64,000 nucleotides of DNA from Enterocloster aldenensis (GTDB lineage: Bacteria; Bacillota; Clostridia; Lachnospirales; Lachnospiraceae), in contig NZ_QVEX01000013.1 of assembly GCF_003434055.1 (NCBI RefSeq), positions 62,001 through 126,000 of the forward strand, read 5' to 3'. The translations under genes and the position numbers were made by a program. The stretch's first letter is position 1; the number at the start of each line of letters is the position of its first letter. Positions 57,566 to 64,000 of the stretch are shown here, piece after piece. A model generated the notes under the pieces. The model saw only the letters and a program-made list of their open reading frames with translations. It was not told the origin of the DNA and did not search any database.

Positions 57566-57907
57566 ATGAAAAAGTGTAAAATTTATCTCGCTGCGATATT
57601 CATAATGGCTGCCCTGTTTACAGCATATAAAACCTGGAGTCCGGAATACCGGATCTGCCGGTCATTTTCCTATTCATGTACGGATTACAGGGAGACGGAA
57701 CTGTATGTAATCATCAACAGACCATGGGGAGTGGGGGAAACCATTGAAAAGATAGTAACCCAGTACAATAAAATGAACGGCACGCCGGACCGCCTTGTCA
57801 TATGGTGCTACCATAATGAAGACGACATGGACCAGGGCAGGGAATTTTACAAGGCAGAGTTTGAGTGCGGGAAGGATATGGTAACGGAACCCCCGGAAGC
57901 ATATTGA
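57566..57907 (+). CDS. Small secreted or membrane-anchored hypothetical protein
   Basis: The 113 residues begin with a Lys-rich start and one hydrophobic helix (IYLAAIFIMAALFTAYKTW), then a soluble domain with four cysteines (ICRSFSYSCTD; VIWCYHNED; FECGKDM). The topology suggests an N-terminal anchor or signal peptide. Family not recognised. CGGAGGAA precedes the ATG. Confidence 0.7.
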   Translation: MKKCKIYLAAIFIMAALFTAYKTWSPEYRICRSFSYSCTDYRETELYVIINRPWGVGETIEKIVTQYNKMNGTPDRLVIWCYHNEDDMDQGREFYKAEFECGKDMVTEPPEAY

Positions 57908-58028
57908 TATAAGCCGGGCATCCGGCGCCGGATTCCGGCCTGCATCATGGAATAGGGTAGGAAAATCAAAACAGATGTGATAGAATGTTCTTTATAGTCA
58001 GGAGGGACGGTATGAAGAAGGAAAGGAT

Positions 58029-58685
58029 ATGCCGTGGGATTACGGCAGGATTGTACGCGGATATCTGAAACGCCATACCAGACTGCTGGATATTGATACG
58101 GGAGGCGGGGAGATACTGTTAAGCTTCAGGCATCCTTATGAATATACAAGCGCAACAGAAGGTTATCCCCCTAATGTGGATCTGTGTAAACAGGTATTTC
58201 TGCCCCTTGGAATTGATTTTCGGGAAGCTGGCGATGTGAGCCGCCTTCCCTTTGAAGACCGTTCCTTTGATCTGGTCATTAACAGGCATGGGGACTTTGA
58301 TGCCGGGGAACTATACCGTGTATTAAAGCCTGGAGGCGCGTTTGTCACACAGCAGGTAGGGGCGGAGAATGACCGCGGTTTGGTGAATCTGCTGCTGCCG
58401 GACACAGAACTGCCATATCCGGAGCAATACCTGGACAAGGTTACTGAAACATTCCTGTCTGCCGGGTTTGAAATCCTAGAGTCCCAGGAGGCATTTCCTA
58501 AAATAAGGTTTTACGATGTAGGGGCGCTGATATGGTTTGCCCGGATCATCCAGTGGGAATTCCCGGGATTTTCCGTGGAATCCTGTTGGGATAACCTGTT
58601 GAAGGCACAGAAAGTTTTGGATGAAAATGGCGTGATAGAGGCATCGACCCACAGGTTCCTGCTGACAGCATTAAAAGCAGGATGA
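58029..58685 (+). CDS. SAM-dependent methyltransferase, N-terminus short or frameshifted
   Basis: The class I methyltransferase core is clear: RLLDIDTGGGEILLSF (SAM-binding loop), SATEGYPPNVDLC, LPFEDRSFDLVINRHGDF and ELYRVLKPGGAFVTQQVG. The frame opens at ATG 58029 (PWDYGRIVRGYLKRHT). A much better ribosome-binding site, AGGAGGG at 58000-58006, serves ATG 58012 in another frame, which ends after 18 codons. A single missing base near 58032 would fuse MKKERIC to PWDYGRIV. Relatives usually have extra residues before the PWDY region. The substrate is unknown. Confidence 0.78.
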   Translation: MPWDYGRIVRGYLKRHTRLLDIDTGGGEILLSFRHPYEYTSATEGYPPNVDLCKQVFLPLGIDFREAGDVSRLPFEDRSFDLVINRHGDFDAGELYRVLKPGGAFVTQQVGAENDRGLVNLLLPDTELPYPEQYLDKVTETFLSAGFEILESQEAFPKIRFYDVGALIWFARIIQWEFPGFSVESCWDNLLKAQKVLDENGVIEASTHRFLLTALKAG

Positions 58686-58693
58686 ATGCAATG

Positions 58694-58830
58694 AAAAATG
58701 ACCGGTCGGGGAACCGGTCATTTTAGGAGAAGGTATTTCGTTTCTTATGGGGTGTAGCAAAAACTATATAATGTATTGGGGGGGTTACGTTTATTATAAT
58801 AGCATATGGCATGAAAAAAGTCTGCACAAA
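58694..58830 (+). repeat. Intergenic element copy B (hairpin plus conserved tail)
   Basis: AAAATGACCGGT pairs with ACCGGTCATTTT around CGGGGA, followed by the same tail as copy A at 51508-51640. The stem differs from copy A by paired changes that keep base pairing. The stretch to 59057 holds A/G-rich imperfect repeats (AATAGCAGAATAC) but no other gene. Confidence 0.85.
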
Positions 58831-59057
58831 CTTTATCAATTATGAAAATCTGTTTTGTGCATTTTGCAAAAAAAGGATGATGCCAAAAGAATGATACCAA
58901 TAGGATGATGATTCAGGTATAAAAATGTTTCAGGTTTAGGACGGTCAAGGCAACAGCAGAATAGAGGAATACCGGAATAGCAGAATACTGGAATGACAGA
59001 ATACCGTAATAGCAAAATATCAGGTATCAGAATAGCAAAATACCAGGAGGGATGTAC

Positions 59058-59540
59058 TTGAAGAAGAGCTGTGTGGGGAAATTCTGTATTATGACAATGC
59101 TTGCCATGGAAGCGGGAATGATTCAGGCGTATGCCAATTCCCCGGCCCCTGTTAATTACAGGGGATATTTTGCCGGGACAGCCATCATACTGGTTCTGAC
59201 CGTGCTTTTTAATGCTGGGATTGAAACAGCAGTCGGGGCCGTCATGGGCGTCGGGCCAAAATGGGTGATATTCCTTACGAATGTGGGCACCAACCTGGTT
59301 ATGAATATTATATTAGGGTATCTGGATTTCACTTTCCGTCTGTATGTCCGGGGATATTATTTTCCCGTGATGTGTGTGTTTGAAATCCTTGTGCTGGCAG
59401 CAGAGTACCGGATTTATCTGCGCTTCATGGGGAGAAGGTTTCCGAAGAAGTCCATACTGAAGTATACGGCGGCTGCCAATGCCGTTTCCTTCCTTCTGGG
59501 GCTGCTGGCCCTCCAGTTGCTGGGAATGGGTGTTTTTTAA
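59058..59540 (+). CDS. Integral membrane protein of unknown function
   Basis: The 160-residue protein has four hydrophobic segments (FAGTAIILVLTVLFNAGIET; VIFLTNVGTNLVMNIILGYL; VMCVFEILVLAAEYRIYL; NAVSFLLGLLALQLLGMGVF). Start TTG 59058 lies 7 nt after AGGAGG; ATG 59052 is too close to that site. The family is not recognised. It is followed by a frameshifted gene. Confidence 0.72.
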   Translation: MKKSCVGKFCIMTMLAMEAGMIQAYANSPAPVNYRGYFAGTAIILVLTVLFNAGIETAVGAVMGVGPKWVIFLTNVGTNLVMNIILGYLDFTFRLYVRGYYFPVMCVFEILVLAAEYRIYLRFMGRRFPKKSILKYTAAANAVSFLLGLLALQLLGMGVF

Positions 59541-59566
59541 ATATTAAGGGGATATATGGCGCAAAA

Positions 59567-60015
59567 ATGAGGAATCTGATTGAACAGCTGTATCAATTAA
59601 CACAGGACAAAGAAAGGCTGGCTATTAATGCGGCAGCCATTGATATCAGGAAATATAATGCACACGTCCATGACTTTTTCCAATATCCGCTGGGAGTTTC
59701 CTTTATTGGCGTGGAAAAGCCCCTGGTGGCTGGCAGGAAGCGTTTCCCGTGCTTTTCATTCTGGATCTGTACTACCAGAATGACTGGATATGCAGTGAGC
59801 AGGAGCGGACATCACCGGACCAGCTGGTGGTGGGGCGGATGCCGGAAAATGCCCCTGAGTCCGGGAAAAACCGGCTGGAACAGGAATTAGCGGGCACAAA
59901 GTGGGTCTGCTCATTATTTACAGGTGCATTTTATGACAAGTTCTTTGGGGAAACAGGAAATTATTATTTTTTTGCTGAATCAGGAGTATATGATTATTCC
60001 AAACTCAGCCCTTGA
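59567..60015 (+). pseudogene. Hypothetical gene broken by a single-base frameshift
   Basis: The first frame (59567 on) encodes RNLIEQLYQLTQDKERLAIN through EKPLVAGRKRFP. From about 59742 the sensible protein continues in the next frame as VLFILDLYYQNDWICSEQER, ending YDYSKLSP at 60015. One base is missing in TTCCCGTGC relative to an intact ...RFP-VLF... reading. The intact protein would have about 150 residues; family not recognised. Its stop overlaps the tmRNA promoter. Confidence 0.7.
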
Positions 60016-60040
60016 CAACGGCCAAGGAAACTGCTATTAT
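60012..60040 (+). promoter_or_regulatory. Promoter of tmRNA
   Basis: TTGACA (60012-60017) and TATTAT (60035-60040) are 17 bp apart, about 55 bp before the mature 5' end. Confidence 0.85.
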
Positions 60041-60094
60041 GTAGAAAGTGCAGGATTCGTTAGCATACCAGACACATGGAACACTGATTATTCA

Positions 60095-60431
60095 GGGGTT
60101 GTACTGGTTTCGACGGGGGTCATGCAGCTGGTGAAGCTATCCCCATGCGATGGGTTAAATGGCAAAAATAAATATAAACGCTAACGACGAATTAGCTATC
60201 GCTGCCTAATGGCAGCTGTCAGACTTAGAGCACCCGCACTTTAAGACCCTGGCATCGACTATGTGGGAAACGACTTATGCAAAGCTTTGAGCATATGGGC
60301 GTATGATGAAGCTACTGAAACCATCCGGGTGTCCTTTCCCTGATGGCAGAGGGAATGTCAAATAAAGGACTATGATAGTAGAAGAACAGGGAATTGGTTT
60401 TCGGACAGGGGTTCGATTCCCCTCAGCTCCA
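60095..60431 (+). ncRNA. ssrA: tmRNA (SsrA)
   Basis: The 5' end GGGGTTG pairs with the 3' CAGCTCC, followed by the conserved TACTGGTTTCGAC. The tag frame starts at GCA 60162 and encodes AKININANDELAIAA before TAA at 60207. The T arm is GGGGTTCGATTCCCC near 60409-60423. CCA is not encoded. tmRNA with SmpB rescues stalled ribosomes; smpB lies at 50194. Confidence 0.97.
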
Positions 60432-60438
60432 CGCTGGG

Positions 60439-60487
60439 CAATGCCGGGTAGTCCTTAGGATATAAGGGCTCCGGCATTGTCTTTTTT
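60439..60487 (+). terminator. Terminator of tmRNA
   Basis: CAATGCCGG pairs with CCGGCATTG, with an inner pairing TCCTTA/TAAGGG, followed by TCTTTTTTT. Confidence 0.88.
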
Positions 60488-60504
60488 TGTTGGGGAGCTG
60501 TTTT

Positions 60505-60843
60505 TCATCCATCCAGACCGGTCATGTACAGCGGGATTACGTGGATGACCGGCTCCTCATAGGGATGGACCTCTTTGATGGCCCGAAGTGTCTCCTTTAC
60601 CTTTTCGGTCTGGCAGGTCACTTCCGCCTTTATTTCAGGTTCCGTGCTCACTTCCCCCATATGACCGATATAGGGCGTGCTTCCCTGTAATGGCCGCCAG
60701 CAGCCTGTTACAGGGCTGTATGACATGCAGCTGTCATATTGTCCGATATGCCCGGCATCCACTGCCTGAAGCGCTTTCTGAAGCGCGGACAGATGGGATG
60801 CGGGGATGAAGATCTCCAGCTTGCAGTTTGCAAATGCTTCCAT
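60505..60843 (-). CDS. YqfO/NIF3-like PII-fold domain protein
   Basis: This 112-residue stand-alone protein resembles the insert domain of NIF3/YqfO proteins (CutA/PII-like fold): LEIFIPASHLSALQKALQAV, AGHIGQYDSCMSYSPVTGCW, RPLQGSTPYIGHMGEV and KEVHPYEEPVIHVIPL. The HPYEEP segment is typical. Function is unproven; a metal- or nucleotide-binding sensor role is suspected for the family. ATG 60843 has AAAGGAGG upstream on the minus strand. Confidence 0.88.
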   Translation of the reverse strand: MEAFANCKLEIFIPASHLSALQKALQAVDAGHIGQYDSCMSYSPVTGCWRPLQGSTPYIGHMGEVSTEPEIKAEVTCQTEKVKETLRAIKEVHPYEEPVIHVIPLYMTGLDG

Positions 60844-61093
60844 GGTTGGTTCCTCCTTTCTTCTGATATGCCGGAACACGTCTGGTTCTGTTATCTTTTC
60901 TGCTTTCCATATAAATATAACACAGCTTGACATGAAAACATAGAATTGCCAGGAGCAATAATTTCGTATAAACTTTGTAAACAAATAAAACTTATTATTT
61001 AAGAGAAAAGAAATACCATAACCGGATGTTTCTGGTAATATAAGGGTGTAGAAAAAATATCTTCCATGACATGGAAAAAGGGAGGAATTGAAC

Positions 61094-61867
61094 ATGAAGA
61101 TTAACATGAAGAGGACCATTTATACGGCAGGCCTGTCCGCAGCAGTGGCTGCGGCAGCTTTAGGGCTGGGAGGCTGCGGTACGGGGACACAGATACCGGA
61201 TACCATTAAGGTACAGAACATGGATGCGGACAGCAATACCATCACAGTCATTGGCAAGGAAGAGGTGAAGGTGGTACCGGACATGGCGGAGATAGAGTAT
61301 TCCATCTATACCAAAAAGGAAACGGCTGCCGAGTGCCAGTCAGAGAATGCCAAGGACCTGAATGCAGCCATTGAGAAGCTGAAATCCCTTGGGGTGGAGG
61401 AGAAGTCCATCCAGACCTCATCTTATGGACTGAATCCCATCCATGACTGGAATTCATCGGATCAGGCGGTTACGGGATACGAGATGACCACAAGGCTGAC
61501 GGTTTCGGATATCCCCATCGACCAGGCGGGAACCATCCTGTCAGAGTCAGTGTCGGCGGGGGTCAATGGAATTGATTCGGTTACATATTTTTCAAGCGGT
61601 TATGATGCAAGCTACCAGGAGGCGTTAAAGGGGGCCATGGCAGTGGCCAGGGCCAAAGCAGACGCGCTGGCAGAGGCCAGCGGCAGGACCGTCGCCGGCG
61701 TTTCCCATGTGGAGGAATATGGGTACAATCCCAATGCAAGATATGCGTCCTATAACAGTTCAGGACCAGGCAAAGCCGCGGGGACCGCGGCAGCGGCCGA
61801 CATGGCTGTCATGCCAGGGGAAGTGAGCGTGGAAGCACAGGTAACAGTGGATTTTACAATCCAATAA
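61094..61867 (+). CDS. SIMPL-domain (DUF541) lipoprotein
   Basis: The 257 residues have a signal peptide with lipobox LGLGGC, then the SIMPL domain (ITVIGKEEVKVVPDMAEIEY; VEEKSIQTSSYGLNPIHDW; YEMTTRLTVSDIPIDQAG; ALKGAMAVARAKADALAEAS) and a C-terminal strand VSVEAQVTVDFTIQ. Family members sit outside the membrane; their role is poorly defined (stress/signalling). ATG 61094 has GGGAGGA 9 nt upstream. Confidence 0.92.
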   Translation: MKINMKRTIYTAGLSAAVAAAALGLGGCGTGTQIPDTIKVQNMDADSNTITVIGKEEVKVVPDMAEIEYSIYTKKETAAECQSENAKDLNAAIEKLKSLGVEEKSIQTSSYGLNPIHDWNSSDQAVTGYEMTTRLTVSDIPIDQAGTILSESVSAGVNGIDSVTYFSSGYDASYQEALKGAMAVARAKADALAEASGRTVAGVSHVEEYGYNPNARYASYNSSGPGKAAGTAAAADMAVMPGEVSVEAQVTVDFTIQ

Positions 61868-61881
61868 GCAAGGTCATGGGG

Positions 61882-61916
61882 CGGCGCCGGGAACATGGTT
61901 TCCCGGCGCTGTTTCT
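61882..61916 (+). terminator. Terminator of the SIMPL gene
   Basis: CGGCGCCGGGAA and TTCCCGGCGCTG pair around CATGGT (one end step imperfect), followed by TTTCTTCC. Confidence 0.75.
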
Positions 61917-62044
61917 TCCTGGTTCCCTGGCCTTATCCATTGTGAACCACGATTGCAAATTCCATATTGATATTTCCGGACAAATATATTATGATTGCAA
62001 TTGTTGGCCCCAAAGCAGGATGACGGGGAAAAGGAGGGCGTTTC

Positions 62045-62923
62045 ATGAAAAACCGCATGGGATACTTATATGTCATAATTACATGTTTTATATGGGGAAG
62101 CGTTTACATAGCGAGTAAATACGCCCTGGCTTCCATAGGCCCCCTTACCGTGCTGTGCATCCGGTATCTGGTGGCAGGCGCGTGCCTTGCCGTGCTTTTG
62201 AACATGAGAAGGACAAGGCGCACCGTAAAGAAGGGGGACTGGAAATACATCTGGATTGTGGGCGGGCTGGGATATTTTGTCTCCATTACGTTCCAGCTGG
62301 TGGGAACCAAGCTGCTAGACGCGTCCCTGGCCTCCCTGATTAACGGCATGAACCCCATTACCATTTCCCTCCTGGCGGCTGTTTTCCTGAAGGAAAAGAT
62401 ACATAAACGTCATATTGCCAGCATCTGCATTTCAATTGCAGGGGTTTATATCATCCTGGGAGTGGGGGGCGCGTCAGTGAACGCGGCAGGACTGGGGGCC
62501 TCTGTCTGCTCCGTACTCTTATGGTCCTCTGCCTCCGTGGCCATCCGAAAGGTTTCCGGGGGATATGACCCTGTGCAGATTGCGCTGTACGGGCTGGGGG
62601 CTGCCCTTATCTTCACGGTTCCATGCGCCATATTGGAATCGGTCAGGACACCGCCAATATTCACCGGGTCCGCTGTCCTTGCATGTATTTATCTGGGGGT
62701 AGCGGGAACTGCGGTGGCCCATACACTCTGGAACATGGGGCTTAAGCTTCTGGACGCCAGCGTGTGTTCCATGTTCTACCCCTTACAGCCCCTTACATCG
62801 TCCATATTGGGGGTGGTCCTGCTGGGAGAGGTCCTTACATGGAACTTTGTTGTGGGCGGCGTGCTGATCTGTATGGGTATTATTGTCAGCGTAATGAAAA
62901 AGGACATGATTGCACATACTTAA
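62045..62923 (+). CDS. EamA/DMT-family transporter
   Basis: The 292-residue inner-membrane permease has ten hydrophobic helices in two EamA repeats. It starts MGYLYVIITCFIWGSVYIAS and ends with the second repeat VFYPLQPLTSSILGVVLLGE-like segment (residues around 250). Such proteins export amino acids or metabolites; the substrate is unknown. AAAAGGAGGGCG precedes the ATG. Confidence 0.92.
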   Translation: MKNRMGYLYVIITCFIWGSVYIASKYALASIGPLTVLCIRYLVAGACLAVLLNMRRTRRTVKKGDWKYIWIVGGLGYFVSITFQLVGTKLLDASLASLINGMNPITISLLAAVFLKEKIHKRHIASICISIAGVYIILGVGGASVNAAGLGASVCSVLLWSSASVAIRKVSGGYDPVQIALYGLGAALIFTVPCAILESVRTPPIFTGSAVLACIYLGVAGTAVAHTLWNMGLKLLDASVCSMFYPLQPLTSSILGVVLLGEVLTWNFVVGGVLICMGIIVSVMKKDMIAHT

Positions 62924-62933
62924 TTGCACATAC

Positions 62934-63701
62934 TTAATCCTGCCCCTGTCCGTGATGTCCTTTATGATGGCAGTCTTCTGCCGCCTTTTCTTCTGTTTCC
63001 TGCGCCTTGTGCCCACAGTGCTCCGTATGCCCTTTAATCTCCTTCATGGACTTATCCCTGAACTCATCCAGGGTGGCCTGTGGGTCTGCGGTGAGCAGTT
63101 CCTGTATGGCATAGTATTTTCCTACGGACATGCCAAGGCTGTGGGCTTCCCGGCACATGTGGCCGTCCACGCTGACATATTCTGTCCTGGCCTGGCTGTG
63201 ACACTTTCTGAGGGTGGTGTCCACACAGATTTGAAGGTTTTCCAGTAAAAGGTCACTGCTGCCCCTGTTTTCCAGTGTAATGGATAGCAGGGCATCTTTT
63301 TTCAGATAATCCTGCATGGCTTCACTGCCAATCAGGCGTTCAAGGGCTTCCTCATATTCCAGATGCCGCAGGGAAACCTCACGGAGCACGGTTTCCCCGT
63401 CCCTGCCGTAAGGGACTTCCTCAATCACCCTTCCCCACCTGTTAATGCCCAGTTCAATGCTGGGATTCACGTCAATACTGATGGTGGCTGCCTCAGCGTA
63501 GTAGAGCTGGTATCCGCCAAAACCGCTTCCGGCAAACACCAGAAGGCAGGCCAGGGACACAATGAGCTTCATCCGGTGCATGGCTGGTTTGGGCTGCCTC
63601 TGCCTCATCCTGCCCAGTACATGGCTGCGTGTCCGTTCCTTTAGCCCATCTTGGCACCGCACCGTGTCAAATGCTTTACGGATATCCTGTTTCACCTTCA
63701 T
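62934..63701 (-). CDS. Anti-sigma factor, RsgI-like
   Basis: The 255-residue protein has an N-terminal cytoplasmic region, one membrane helix (MKLIVSLACLLVFAGSGFGG), then an extracytoplasmic RsgI-type segment ISIDVNPSIELGINRWGRVI and a His-rich C-terminal tail (CHHKGHHGQGQD) that could bind metal. It overlaps the upstream ECF sigma gene, so it is likely its cognate anti-sigma. The start is uncertain: ATG 63701, or a GTG at 63695 with GGAGG 8 nt upstream. Confidence 0.87.
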   Translation of the reverse strand: MKVKQDIRKAFDTVRCQDGLKERTRSHVLGRMRQRQPKPAMHRMKLIVSLACLLVFAGSGFGGYQLYYAEAATISIDVNPSIELGINRWGRVIEEVPYGRDGETVLREVSLRHLEYEEALERLIGSEAMQDYLKKDALLSITLENRGSSDLLLENLQICVDTTLRKCHSQARTEYVSVDGHMCREAHSLGMSVGKYYAIQELLTADPQATLDEFRDKSMKEIKGHTEHCGHKAQETEEKAAEDCHHKGHHGQGQD

Positions 63702-64000
63702 CACCTCCCAGCATGTCTTTTAATTCTGCCCTGGCCCTTGCCAGATGCGTGTATACGGTATTTACCTTTTTATGCAGGATACCTGCGATTTCCACTGCGG
63801 AATATCCCTGGTAATAGTGCAGGTACACCAGAATCTTATATTTTTCAGGAAGCCGGATGACTGCCTCCAGTACATGGGAGAGGTCCCCGCTGTCAGGGGC
63901 GGCCACGGCCATGGCCTCCTCCAGGGAACATGTATTCCTGCGGAAAAAGCTTCGGAGCACATCCTTGCACCGGTTAATGGTCACGCGTATGAGCCAGGCC
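63676..64000 (-). CDS. ECF RNA polymerase sigma factor, C-terminal part (cut by window edge)
   Basis: The frame is open through the window edge. It encodes the end of sigma region 2 (AWLIRVTINRCKDVLRSFFR) and region 4 (LEAVIRLPEKYKILVYLHYY; YSAVEIAGILHKKVNTVYTH), typical of ECF sigma factors. The GTG at 63984 is internal. The 3' end overlaps the anti-sigma gene by about 26 bp, giving translational coupling. Confidence 0.93.
   Translation of the reverse strand, partial: AWLIRVTINRCKDVLRSFFRRNTCSLEEAMAVAAPDSGDLSHVLEAVIRLPEKYKILVYLHYYQGYSAVEIAGILHKKVNTVYTHLARARAELKDMLGGDEGETGYP

Overview
The window reads as a chromosomal segment of a spore-forming anaerobic Firmicute, most likely a Lachnospiraceae member close to Enterocloster/Clostridium clostridioforme (inference). 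The reasons are spo0A and spoIVB, desulfoferrodoxin, Clostridium-style collagen-like spore-surface proteins, choline-binding-type wall repeats and a moderate GC content. The left end (1-7753) is the conserved housekeeping/sporulation run ispA-dxs-tlyA-nadK-argR-recN-spoIVB. In many Firmicutes spo0A directly follows spoIVB. Here about 12 kb is interposed, and spo0A appears only at 19918.

The interposed island (about 7835-19600) holds a complete type I-C CRISPR-Cas locus: cas3-cas5c-cas8c(with internal cas11c)-cas7c-cas4-cas1-cas2, then a 19-repeat array on the same strand. Two things stand out. cas3 has no ordinary start codon upstream of its HD nuclease motif; an ATA sits at the ideal distance from a strong ribosome-binding site. 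Spacer 2 shares its first 19 bases with a lysin-like amidase gene at 54137-54155 in this same window. Translated spacers look like phage genes (repressor-like, portal-like, wall-binding lysin). About 2 kb of decayed, gene-poor DNA follows the array.

From 19601 to 26437 there are core genes: spo0A with candidate sigma-H and sigma-A promoters and 0A boxes, glgA, an HD hydrolase, two small membrane-protein genes, maf, a HAD phosphatase and a lipoprotein peptidyl-prolyl isomerase. From 26573 to 43696 lies a spore-surface cluster on the minus strand: three collagen-like (GXY) proteins and a TPR glycosyltransferase. Gene 1 has an in-frame amber codon. Gene 2 has about 55 copies of an 18-bp repeat. 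Gene 3 is split by a 7.5-kb serine-recombinase transposon (34851-42361). That transposon carries an XRE regulator, a TetR regulator with an ABC-2 exporter, a cation diffusion facilitator, small accessory proteins and the recombinase. A TetR-nitroreductase pair sits between collagen genes 1 and 2.

From 43943 to 64000 the content is mostly core: a wall-binding protein, eno, manA, secG-rnr-smpB, tRNA-Glu(CTC), desulfoferrodoxin, a wall-lytic amidase, an O-acetylhomoserine sulfhydrylase, several unknowns, tmRNA, a SIMPL lipoprotein, an EamA transporter, and an ECF sigma factor with its anti-sigma protein at the right edge. Two copies of a roughly 130-bp intergenic element (51508 and 58694) share a hairpin with compensatory base changes.
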